Positions 1 to 6,069 of a stretch of 6,069 bases of DNA are shown piece after piece. The notes under the pieces were generated by a model that was given only the letters and a program-made list of their open reading frames with translations, had not been told where the DNA came from and ran no database searches. Position numbers and translations under genes: made by a program. Location: the NCBI GenBank assembly GCA_964654535.1, contig CAZZIZ010000201.1:1-6069 (forward strand), in the 5' to 3' direction. Numbering within the stretch: the stretch's first letter is position 1; each line of letters starts with the position of its first letter. Source of the DNA: CAZZIZ01 sp964654535 (GTDB taxonomy: Bacteria > Bacteroidota > Bacteroidia > Chitinophagales > UBA2359).

Positions 1-25
1 GAGATTTGGTGCGAATTACAGACCA

Positions 26-979
26 TTAAGAATAACTTTTCGCATTAATTAGTTCATGTTGATTTTCTGCGGTCACAGCATAATTGAATCCAGCAAACAC
101 AGAGTAAGCACCGACGTTCCCTTTTTTATCCATTGCTAAATATCCCACTTGCATGTCTTTATACGAATGTTTGGCGACAATACGCATTACCGCCTCTTCG
201 CAGGCCTCTTGAGCTGTCCTGCCAATGCGCATTAGTTCTACAACCAAAAAGGAACCCAGTGTTTTCATTACAAGTTCGCCAACCCCAGTAGCAGTAGCGC
301 CACCGTAATCATTGTCTACATAAAGTCCCGCACCAATAATCGGACTGTCACCAACTCGACCGTGCAGTTTATAAGCCATACCACTAGTAGTACAAGCACC
401 TGAGAGATTTCCATAACGATCCATAGCTATCATACCAATCGTGTCGTGGTTTTCTATATTAGCTTTTGGCTTGTATTCCTTTTTCTTCAACCACTCTTTC
501 CAATTTTGTTTTGAAGTTTCAGTATGTAAATCGCGTATTTTAAACCCTTCATCAATGGCGAACTGCTGCGCACCTTCACCAACCAACATAACGTGGGGTG
601 TTTTTTCCATTACCCTTCTTGCAACAGAGATCGGATGTTCTATGTCTTGCAAAAAAGCCACCGAGCCCGCGTTTCCTTGGTGATCCATAATACAGGCATC
701 CAGGGTAATAAAGCCATCGCGGTCAGGATTGCCACCCAAGCCTACCGACATGTTTTCCGGATCGGATTCGCTATTGCGCACCCCTTGCTCCACGGCGTCC
801 AAGGCATATCCACCAGCACTCAGCACTTTCCACGCATCTTGATTGGCTGCCAAACCATGTTTCCAAGTTGAAATCACCTTAGATGAATTACTGTTTTCGG
901 CTAGAAATTTCGTTGGAGCTATAGAAAGTAGCGCAGATCCTATTGTGCCATTTTTAATAAAGTTTCGTCGATCTAACAT
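26..979 (-). CDS. N4-(beta-N-acetylglucosaminyl)-L-asparaginase (glycosylasparaginase), exported
   Basis: This enzyme hydrolyses the amide bond between N-acetylglucosamine and asparagine, the last step in breaking down N-linked glycopeptides. It is an Ntn hydrolase that cuts itself into alpha and beta chains. The expected self-cleavage motif HDTIG is present: cleavage between D179 and T180 would free T180 as the nucleophile and leave a 138-residue beta chain. Residues W39, T180, T198, R208, D211, T231 and G232 match the active-site set of the Elizabethkingia (Flavobacterium) meningosepticum enzyme with a constant offset of 28, so the site looks intact. The N-terminus carries RRNFIK (R4-R5) followed by a weakly hydrophobic stretch at about residues 10-27, which resembles a twin-arginine signal; the periplasm is the likely location. 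The 317-residue length is normal once the signal is included. The ATG start keeps this signal. The gene is monocistronic as far as can be seen and diverges from the WG-repeat gene. A plant-type asparaginase or isoaspartyl peptidase is a less likely alternative. Confidence 0.93.
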   Translation of the reverse strand: MLDRRNFIKNGTIGSALLSIAPTKFLAENSNSSKVISTWKHGLAANQDAWKVLSAGGYALDAVEQGVRNSESDPENMSVGLGGNPDRDGFITLDACIMDHQGNAGSVAFLQDIEHPISVARRVMEKTPHVMLVGEGAQQFAIDEGFKIRDLHTETSKQNWKEWLKKKEYKPKANIENHDTIGMIAMDRYGNLSGACTTSGMAYKLHGRVGDSPIIGAGLYVDNDYGGATATGVGELVMKTLGSFLVVELMRIGRTAQEACEEAVMRIVAKHSYKDMQVGYLAMDKKGNVGAYSVFAGFNYAVTAENQHELINAKSYS

Positions 980-1082
980 TTGTTTAAAGTAATAATTTCA
1001 AATGCAAAAGGTCCATTTGCAATTACGTTTTACTCAAACTACATAGGGTTGAGGCTTAGGTGCTGGATATTATGCTCAGCTT

Positions 1083-1236
1083 ATTTGGGCAGCAACAGGC
1101 TATCCGCTCAAATTCGGCGCGTCTAGAAAATGTTCAGCATAGTCGCGGGTGTGTATTCCCTAGCCGGTCATCCACCCCCGCTCCTTGCTTCACTATTATC
1201 TAACCACCCCTCATAACCGCTTCTATCCTGGCTGCG
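1083..1236 (+). repeat. Dispersed structured intergenic repeat, copy 1 (apparently complete)
   Basis: Bases 1083-1108 are identical to 6017-6042 (26 of 26), and similarity continues at 17 of 27 positions to 1135, where the second copy reaches the window edge. The two ends of this block partly pair: GCAG at 1089-1092 with CTGC at 1232-1235, and CAGG at 1096-1099 with CCTG at 1227-1230. The hexamer CTATCC also recurs near both ends (1100-1105 and 1223-1228). In the middle, GCGGG at 1145-1149 can pair with CCCGC at 1177-1181. This fits a non-autonomous palindromic intergenic element. From memory, the core sequence resembles repeats common between genes in many Bacteroidota, but that was not checked. 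The right boundary is inferred only from the terminal pairing. Confidence 0.65.
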
Positions 1237-1272
1237 AGTTGCAAAGAGCTTGTTCCATTGAAAAGAAATGGC

Positions 1273-1298
1273 CTGGCGCTTGTATTAAGACGCGCCAG
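1273..1298. repeat. Perfect 7-bp stem hairpin, GC-rich
   Basis: CTGGCGC at 1273-1279 pairs perfectly with GCGCCAG at 1292-1298 around a 12-base loop. No T-tract follows on either strand, so it does not look like an intrinsic terminator. The right arm continues into an 11-base string (1291-1301) that recurs exactly at 3216-3226 in the other large intergenic region, which suggests a fragment of a dispersed repeat. Confidence 0.55.
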
Positions 1299-1309
1299 CG
1301 TGTAGTTTT

Positions 1310-1344
1310 CGATACGCTCTAACTTGAGCGAGCGCAAGATATCG
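1310..1344. repeat. Imperfect palindrome with alternative pairing
   Basis: CGATA at 1310-1314 pairs with TATCG at 1340-1344. Directly inside, CGCTC at 1315-1319 can pair with either of two overlapping GAGCG copies, at 1326-1330 or 1330-1334. It lies about 90 bp before the WG-repeat start codon. It may be part of the same repeat-rich block as the elements to its left; no specific function is evident. Confidence 0.45.
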
Positions 1345-1430
1345 TGGAGAGCTGCGGATTGTTGACTATGATTTTTATTTTAGCAAAACACTTACATCTC
1401 GTGTAAATTAGCTTAATCAAACTCTGCGGC

Positions 1431-2978
1431 TTGTCTAGACTATCACAATTTGCTTATACAATAGCATTACTCTGTTTTTGCTTCACTTCATTAGGGAGTC
1501 AGGAATGGATATTTGAACCAACGAAGGATATCAAAAAAATCTCTGGACTTGGAGACTATATCGAGGTGAAATTTGAAGATCACGTCGAGATATACGACAC
1601 GCTGGGCGTCCAACAATATTTTGCGAAAGACTCAATTCTTGCAAGTAATCTTATCTATAGTCAAGGATATAATTTTGTTCAGGTCAGAAAGGATAACAGA
1701 TACGGCTTGCAAGAACTGAATGGAGATGTTATTCTCCCAGTAATTTATGATGCTATAAAGGCAATATCTCCAGTTTTATTCGAGATAAGCAAAGATGGTA
1801 AAGAAGCTGTCGTCAATAACTTGAACCAGATAGTGGTTCCATTCGCATCCGATGTTTATACTAGTTATGAAACAGATTCAATGGTGCTAGCTCGAGTGAA
1901 TGATATATATGCATATTATAATGCTCGTGGAGACTCTTTAGATTATTCTACTGCTAAAACTAGCAAAAATCCATTTCGAAAGCTTGGCATTGAATTGCGT
2001 ATGAGTGCAGAAAATAAATGGGGAGCAATTAAAAATGAAAGCGATACGATCGTTCCACTTATTTACGATAGGATTTGGCAAATTGCAGATGATCAATTCT
2101 TGTGTAGGAAAGACGATTTACACGGCGTTGTTTCTAGCGATTCAATCATTGTTCCGTTCGAGCATTTGAATTTTAATGTGCAAGCATTTGGATCAAATAC
2201 AGCAGTGATTTTTCATGGCTTGCCAACTGATCGGAAAAAGCAGTTTGCTTATTTGCCTTATCGCAAAAGCATTTTTGGAGAAGCTGCAGATGCTGTCCGT
2301 ATTGAAAATGGAAATTTACATCTAATTCCAAATAGAGATAAGAAGACTCAACGAAACATCTTTTCAAATGAGCTAGATAAAATAATTTCAACTCAGGATT
2401 CAATTCAACTTTTCGGTTCGGGCTATATGGTCATTTATAAAAAAGAAAAGAGCGATGTCTATAATTCAGGTGGTAAGAAAATTTATAATGTAAAAGGGTC
2501 TATAATGGCATCTGGAATTGATGTTCATATTCTGGAAAGAGAAGGTTTGTTCGGTCTTGTGAATACCTCAGGTAAGGTGATTGTAAAACCACAATATAAA
2601 AGCATAAACAATGCAAGAGTAGATGGCATTTTTAGATGTCGGTATCCTAAAACCGATCCTGGAAATCTAGGAAAGAGCGTTGATCACTATACTATCAAAG
2701 GTGAAAAAATAGACTATGATTCAGGGCAGATAAAAAGAATAGGAAAGACCCCGTACTTCCTTGCGAATCAAAATGGCGCAAAAAAAGTCATTATTAACGA
2801 ATCAGGAAAAAAACTCATTGATGAAGAGTTTTATTCCGTTATGGGTCTTACATTGATGAAGATGCATACACAGCCCAAGGTCTATCACAATGGTAGGGTT
2901 CTTAATTCTAATTCCATTGACACACATTTGTTGATTACTCGAAGCGAATTAGGTCTGGGATTATTAAGAATGCACTAA
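1431..2978 (+). CDS. Secreted WG-repeat protein
   Basis: This 515-residue protein is built of degenerate WG-type beta repeats (pattern: aromatic-G-hydrophobic, a few residues, G or S, then I/V-V/L-P and an aromatic-D pair). The clearest units are at about residues 88-109 (YGLQ, ILPVIYD), 194-215 (WGAI, IVPLIYD) and 371-392 (FGLV, VKPQY). Weaker ones are at 122-143, 227-246 and 449-470. Only the second unit has the literal WG pair. The N-terminus is a likely Sec signal, with a hydrophobic core at residues 8-19 and probable cleavage at S23|Q24. Start choice: the only usable codon after the in-frame TAA at 1404-1406 that keeps the signal is TTG at 1431; the next methionine is residue 151, inside the repeats. 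There is no T9SS sorting domain, so it is probably periplasmic or at the outer membrane. WG-repeat proteins have no agreed biochemical activity; a binding or structural role is only inferred. No enzymatic motif is visible. Confidence 0.85.
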   Translation: MSRLSQFAYTIALLCFCFTSLGSQEWIFEPTKDIKKISGLGDYIEVKFEDHVEIYDTLGVQQYFAKDSILASNLIYSQGYNFVQVRKDNRYGLQELNGDVILPVIYDAIKAISPVLFEISKDGKEAVVNNLNQIVVPFASDVYTSYETDSMVLARVNDIYAYYNARGDSLDYSTAKTSKNPFRKLGIELRMSAENKWGAIKNESDTIVPLIYDRIWQIADDQFLCRKDDLHGVVSSDSIIVPFEHLNFNVQAFGSNTAVIFHGLPTDRKKQFAYLPYRKSIFGEAADAVRIENGNLHLIPNRDKKTQRNIFSNELDKIISTQDSIQLFGSGYMVIYKKEKSDVYNSGGKKIYNVKGSIMASGIDVHILEREGLFGLVNTSGKVIVKPQYKSINNARVDGIFRCRYPKTDPGNLGKSVDHYTIKGEKIDYDSGQIKRIGKTPYFLANQNGAKKVIINESGKKLIDEEFYSVMGLTLMKMHTQPKVYHNGRVLNSNSIDTHLLITRSELGLGLLRMH

Positions 2979-3098
2979 GACCTGCGGATATTAGGCTTTG
3001 ACTTGTGCCCAAAAATGTGTCGGTGTGCAACCGCCAAAACAACGCACGTGATTGAGTATTTCAGAATATTCTTACGTTATAGCCAACGCTTCATTCAC

Positions 3099-3235
3099 AG
3101 ACTTGCCACAGTTTTTTTCACAAGTCTCCGCTTCGCTCAGACTCTCGTCAGCGTGGGGTTTTTGCTTCTTTGCAACATGGTACGAGCTCGGAGCGCTCGC
3201 ACCAGCGATTGTGCTCGCGCCAGCGTAGGGAGACT
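3099..3235. repeat. Inverted-repeat block with competing pairings
   Basis: AGTCTCC at 3123-3129 pairs perfectly with GGAGACT at 3229-3235, framing a 113-bp block. The same left arm has two nearer partners: CAAGTCT at 3121-3127 pairs with AGACTTG at 3099-3105 (7 bp, 15-base loop), and AGTCT at 3123-3127 pairs with AGACT at 3139-3143. The interior holds the palindromes GAGCTC at 3184-3189 and GAGCGCTC at 3191-3198. T-rich DNA lies just left of the left arm (3112-3118) and A-rich DNA just right of the right arm (3236-3241), so the flanks also tend to pair. This could be an intergenic palindromic element or a structured RNA leader; the data do not decide. Confidence 0.5.
3195..3230. repeat. Two tandem 18-bp units, GC-rich
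   Basis: Bases 3195-3207 and 3213-3225 match at 12 of 13 positions (A versus G at the seventh), giving an 18-bp period. The second unit overlaps the 11-base string 3216-3226 that is also found at 1291-1301. The right inverted-repeat arm (3229-3235) overlaps the last two bases of the second unit. Confidence 0.5.
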
Positions 3236-3290
3236 AAAAAAGTGCAAAATATCTTATTAATATCATCTTGCAATTCATACATTAGTAATT

Positions 3291-4505
3291 ATGAAAAAAA
3301 CATTGGTCTATTTTCTATTAACTGTATTCCCAATTTTTCTTCAAGCGCAAACTACTTGGACTGAGTTAGCGGGAATACCGGAATTCGGAATTGCCAGAGC
3401 CGTTAGCTTTACGCATGATACACATATATATGTAAGCGGACCATCTGCGTTCAACTCGGTTTCCTCAGCATTCTGGCTATACGATGTTGATGCCGACAGT
3501 TGGGAGCAACTAGATGACTTTCCTGGAGTCCCAAGGCGAAATGCTTTTGCCTTTTCTATTGGAGACTTTGGTTACGTCGGTATGGGTTTTGATGGTATTA
3601 CTCAAATTGGTGATTTTTGGAAATACGATGTTCTAAACGATACCTGGACGCAGTTGGATGATTTCCCAGACGGCGGAGGATCTTTTCCGCTGGGCTTATC
3701 AACCGACTCTAAAGGTTATATGGTAGGTGGCGATAATACGTCAGGAATCCCTCAAAGTAGGCTTTGGGAATTTGATCCGCTCAACGAAACTTGGACAATG
3801 CTAGAGGATATTCCTGGGCCTGGACGTTGGATGGCTTTCGGATGGATAATAGAAGATGTATTGTATATCGGTGGAGGTCTTGACGATGATTGGAACGCGA
3901 TTCACGATTTTTATAGTTACGACCTGAACAGTGGTGAGTGGAATGAACTTCCCGCGTGCCCTTCCTTATTGACTGGAGCTGGGGCATATTTTACACTAGA
4001 TGGCCTCGGTTATTATGTCGAGGGTCGGAGCTTTGGGACATTGGGCAAGGAGACATTTGTATTCAGCCCAATTGATAATATCTGGAAAAAAGACACGGAC
4101 TTTCCAGGAGAACCAAGAGCTCATAGTTTTAGTGCAGTCGTTGGAAATGCTGGAATTGTTGGCTTAGGTGACGAAGAGTTTGAGACTCCAACGAGCGTTT
4201 ATAAGTTTACGTTAGAACAGCAAACTACGTCTATTGATAATTCATTGAATAGCAATATCTCTCTTTACCCCAACCCAAATAAAGGTGATGAATTGTCTAT
4301 TAAGGGATTGGACTTTACGAGTGAAAAAGTCAGCTTTTCAATAAGCAATGTTTTTGGTGAACGTGTTTTATCAACTTCGATGGCATATGACAATGATTCC
4401 GTTTTTAAAATCAATGTGAAGGATTTGGTCAGCGGTCTTTATTTCATTCAGATCACTGGTCAAAATGAAAATGAAGTGCTCAGCAAGAGTTTCGTGAAAT
4501 ATTAG
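3291..4505 (+). CDS. Secreted kelch-repeat beta-propeller with T9SS type A sorting domain
   Basis: The 404-residue product has three parts. Residues 1-19 are a Sec signal peptide (MKK, hydrophobic core, cleavage predicted at A19|Q20). Residues about 20-308 form a kelch propeller: a conserved tryptophan recurs at 23, 71, 119, 168, 217 and 265, a spacing of 48-49, typically within a D-x(n)-W-x-x-L/K pattern followed by P, and interspersed with GG or GxG blade turns. That gives six units. Residues about 322-404 are a type A sorting domain: it opens with SLYPNPNKG, has GLYFIQI near the end and finishes in SKSFVKY. In this family the domain is removed after it directs export across the outer membrane by T9SS, leaving the protein on the surface or released. 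No catalytic residues can be named; a binding or adhesion role is inferred. ATG at 3291 is the natural start since it begins the signal peptide. Confidence 0.93.
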   Translation: MKKTLVYFLLTVFPIFLQAQTTWTELAGIPEFGIARAVSFTHDTHIYVSGPSAFNSVSSAFWLYDVDADSWEQLDDFPGVPRRNAFAFSIGDFGYVGMGFDGITQIGDFWKYDVLNDTWTQLDDFPDGGGSFPLGLSTDSKGYMVGGDNTSGIPQSRLWEFDPLNETWTMLEDIPGPGRWMAFGWIIEDVLYIGGGLDDDWNAIHDFYSYDLNSGEWNELPACPSLLTGAGAYFTLDGLGYYVEGRSFGTLGKETFVFSPIDNIWKKDTDFPGEPRAHSFSAVVGNAGIVGLGDEEFETPTSVYKFTLEQQTTSIDNSLNSNISLYPNPNKGDELSIKGLDFTSEKVSFSISNVFGERVLSTSMAYDNDSVFKINVKDLVSGLYFIQITGQNENEVLSKSFVKY

Positions 4506-4553
4506 AATCACTGACTAGCGCGCGTCTGTCACCATCATCCTAGTTTTATACGT
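4506..4553. other. Convergent intergenic gap, 48 bp
   Basis: The kelch gene and the symporter gene end towards each other here. A short alternating GC run (4518-4524) lies in the centre, but I see no stem long enough to call a bidirectional terminator. Either termination is Rho-dependent or the structure is too weak to see by eye. Confidence 0.5.
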
Positions 4554-5942
4554 TCACAATTTTTCAAAGTAATTTTTGGCAAGTGCTATGACCTTCGGTG
4601 CAAGTATAATGCTTGCAATCATTGTAGGAATAGCCATTAATGCAAACACACCGTCAATTAAGTTAATGACTATGTCAAGAGAAGTGACCGCTCCTAGAAT
4701 AACACTAGCCAAGTAGAAATAGTTGTAATAGTGTTTATGCTTTGCTCCAACTAAGAATGACATACATTTTGAACCATAGTAACTGTAGCTCAATAGAGAA
4801 GAGATACTAAATATGCTCACACACAAAAGCAAAACGTAAGGCCCAAGAGTAGGGAAGGCATCCGCAAACGCTAAGGCTGTTAGACTCACACCGGTTATCC
4901 CCTCACTGGCGTCACCTTGCCATACCCCAGTTACCAAAATCACCAGAGCCGTTAATGTACACACGATAATGGTATCTATAAACGGCCCCAACATGGCAAC
5001 AAGGCCTTCTCTAATTGGTTCTCTGGTCTTTGCTGCACCGTGCGCCATAGGAGCCGTACCAATGCCCGCTTCATTTGAAAAAGCCCCTCTACGAATACCA
5101 AGGATTATTAAAGTACCCAAGACTCCACCAAATACCGGCTTAAAATCCTTCCGATCCGTATCATAAAATTCACCAGAAAAAGCATCAGTAAAAATCATGC
5201 TTATATATTTTGGTAGCACTTCAAAATTAAGAGCAAGAATAACAACGACAGAAATGAAGTAAAGAACCACCATACTAGGAACAAGTCGAGAAGCGGCTTT
5301 ACTAATTCTTTTAATTCCTCCTACAACCACAACACCCGCCAATAAACAAAGTATCAGACCAATTACCAGATTACTTGTAAAGCCACTTGGTAAGTTGTTG
5401 GGTACCAGCAATACATCGCGAATAGCTTGAGTCAGTTGATTAACATTATAAATAGGCAAAGCACCAATTAATCCAGCTAGACTAAAAAAGACCGCCAGAG
5501 GTTTCCATTTCTTTCCCAGCCCCTCAACGATAAAATACATCGGTCCACCTTGGATTTCGCCCTGAGAGTCCTTACCCCTATACATAATGGCCAGCGTGCA
5601 GGTAAAGAATTTCGTGCACATACCAATAATGCCACTGACCCACATCCAAAACACTGCACCAGGACCACCGATAGAAATCGCGATAGCCACGCCCGCAATA
5701 TTTCCCATACCTATAGTTGCCGACAAGGCAGTAGTCAATGCTTCAAAATGATTTATCTGACCGGGATCATTAGGGTTGTCATATTTCCCTCGCAACACCT
5801 GAATGGCGTGACCAAAATATCTAAAAGGCAATGCCCTAGATATGACCATGAAATACAAACCACCCCCAACGAGCAAAAACAAAAGAGGCAATCCCCATAC
5901 AAAAGATGCAAATTCGGAGATTATATTATCAAGCAATTCCAC
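4554..5942 (-). CDS. AGCS-family sodium:alanine/glycine symporter
   Basis: This inner-membrane carrier imports a small neutral amino acid (alanine or glycine in characterised members, sometimes serine or glutamine) with sodium ions. The family signature is present: GGPGAVFWMWVSGIIG at residues 92-107 fits the alanine/sodium symporter pattern. Upstream, IGMGNIAG at 77-84 is the glycine-rich unwound helix expected in a LeuT-like fold. Further on, SNEAGIGTAPMAHGA at 289-303 is another conserved family block. About eleven hydrophobic segments can be traced (starting near residues 16, 72, 94, 147, 190, 220, 270, 315, 366, 405 and 427), matching the family. The 462-residue length is typical. The start is GTG at 5942: an in-frame TAA lies three codons upstream (5952-5954) with no other start between, and the next ATG (residue 32) would cut into the first helix. 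No Shine-Dalgarno sequence is seen. Substrate cannot be fixed from sequence. Confidence 0.95.
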   Translation of the reverse strand: MELLDNIISEFASFVWGLPLLFLLVGGGLYFMVISRALPFRYFGHAIQVLRGKYDNPNDPGQINHFEALTTALSATIGMGNIAGVAIAISIGGPGAVFWMWVSGIIGMCTKFFTCTLAIMYRGKDSQGEIQGGPMYFIVEGLGKKWKPLAVFFSLAGLIGALPIYNVNQLTQAIRDVLLVPNNLPSGFTSNLVIGLILCLLAGVVVVGGIKRISKAASRLVPSMVVLYFISVVVILALNFEVLPKYISMIFTDAFSGEFYDTDRKDFKPVFGGVLGTLIILGIRRGAFSNEAGIGTAPMAHGAAKTREPIREGLVAMLGPFIDTIIVCTLTALVILVTGVWQGDASEGITGVSLTALAFADAFPTLGPYVLLLCVSIFSISSLLSYSYYGSKCMSFLVGAKHKHYYNYFYLASVILGAVTSLDIVINLIDGVFALMAIPTMIASIILAPKVIALAKNYFEKL

Positions 5943-6016
5943 CTTGTTAAGTTAGGAGTATTTTATCCCACTCAACAAAGAATCAAACCATCACGAAAGG
6001 TCTAGTATTGTTATTG

Positions 6017-6069
6017 ATTTGGGCAGCAACAGGCTATCCGCTTGTACTCGGCACTTCAAAAACCTGTTC
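6017..6069 (+). repeat. Dispersed structured intergenic repeat, copy 2 (truncated by window end)
   Basis: Bases 6017-6042 are identical to 1083-1108, and 6043-6069 match 1109-1135 at 17 of 27 positions, giving 43 of 53 overall. The orientation is the same as copy 1, and like copy 1 it sits a short distance 5' of a leftward gene (74 bp from the symporter start, against 103 bp for the asparaginase). The rest of the element lies beyond the window. Confidence 0.75.

Larger units (their letters stand above)
980..1430. other. Divergent intergenic region, 451 bp, non-coding
   Basis: This gap separates the leftward asparaginase from the rightward WG-repeat gene and must hold both promoters. No plausible gene is visible on either strand. 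Its centre (about 1083-1344) is taken up by a structured repeat and two hairpins, described separately. The flanks (980-1082 and 1345-1430) are A/T-rich. I looked for the Bacteroidota sigma pattern (TTTG near -33, TAnnTTTG near -7) and saw only partial matches on either strand, so no promoter is called. An in-frame TAA at 1404-1406 limits how far upstream the WG-repeat gene could begin. Confidence 0.7.
2979..3290. other. Hairpin- and repeat-rich intergenic region, 312 bp, non-coding
   Basis: This gap between the WG-repeat and kelch genes contains open frames, but their translations are rich in R, S and C, lack any domain, and run through palindromes, so I regard it as non-coding. The left part (2979-3090) shows only a small CGGT/ACCG hairpin at 3021-3033. 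The right part (about 3099-3235) is a dense block of inverted and tandem repeats, listed separately. The last 55 bases before the kelch ATG are A/T-rich and probably carry its promoter and leader, though no consensus Bacteroidota -33/-7 pair is clear. The length and structure argue against co-transcription of the two flanking genes. Confidence 0.65.

Noticed and set aside
441..871. Overlapping + strand frames antisense to the asparaginase
   Set aside because: They are shadows of a well-supported enzyme gene and show no domain of their own.
1345..1430. Bacteroidota-type promoter (TTTG, then TAnnTTTG) for the WG-repeat gene; the same search was made ahead of the other three genes
   Set aside because: Only partial matches with wrong spacing were found, such as TAGGCTTTG at 2992-3000, so no promoter is called.
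3003..3260. An 85-codon open frame on the + strand between the WG-repeat and kelch genes
   Set aside because: Its translation is rich in R, S and C with no domain or signal, and it runs through palindromes and tandem repeats that explain the absence of stop codons.
2979..3290. Possible integron attC-like site, prompted by paired AAC/GTT-like strings near 3043 and 3074
   Set aside because: The strings do not fit the RYYYAAC and GTTRRRY core sites, and no integrase is in the window.
4506..4553. Bidirectional terminator between the convergent kelch and symporter genes
   Set aside because: The short GC run has no adequate complementary arms with a following T-tract on either strand.
26..5942. 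A functional operon or novel system joining all four genes
   Set aside because: Strand order is -, +, +, -, and the only same-strand pair is 312 bp apart with hairpins between. The products belong to unrelated, known families.
5550..6005. A 151-codon + strand frame opposite the start of the symporter gene
   Set aside because: It is antisense to a clear AGCS transporter and extends into the repeat-bearing spacer; its composition (many H, T, R, Q) does not look like a real protein.

Overview
The window reads as an ordinary stretch of chromosome from a Bacteroidota bacterium. The strongest evidence is the kelch-type protein ending in a type A sorting domain of the type IX secretion system (T9SS), which is essentially confined to that phylum. 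Supporting signs are moderate to low G+C, no convincing Shine-Dalgarno sequence ahead of any gene, a WG-repeat envelope protein, and hairpin-rich intergenic repeats. Genus cannot be decided from the sequence; a free-living or aquatic member of Flavobacteriia or Saprospiria is only a guess.

Layout, left to right: (1) a leftward N4-(beta-N-acetylglucosaminyl)-L-asparaginase (26-979) with a twin-arginine-like signal and a complete Ntn-hydrolase active site; (2) a 451-bp divergent intergenic region (980-1430) holding a structured repeat element (about 1083-1236) and two smaller hairpins; (3) a rightward secreted WG-repeat protein (1431-2978) that starts with TTG; (4) a 312-bp intergenic region (2979-3290) full of inverted and tandem repeats; (5) a rightward secreted six-unit kelch propeller with a T9SS sorting domain (3291-4505); (6) a 48-bp convergent gap; (7) a leftward AGCS-family sodium:alanine/amino-acid symporter (4554-5942) that starts with GTG; (8) a second, edge-truncated copy of the repeat element (6017-6069).

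The four genes do not look like an operon or a single system. The strand order is -, +, +, -, and the only same-strand neighbours are separated by 312 bp of hairpin-rich DNA. The shared theme is the cell envelope: an exported glycoprotein-degrading amidase, two exported beta-repeat proteins and an inner-membrane amino-acid transporter. The asparaginase releases aspartate from glycosylated asparagine and the symporter imports small amino acids, so a nutritional link is conceivable, but nothing in the layout proves it.

I did not find a defence system, CRISPR array, RNA gene, transposase or toxin pair. The most interesting signals are non-coding: a dispersed repeat with a 26-bp identical core lying 5' of both leftward genes, and a pairing-rich block between the two secreted-protein genes.
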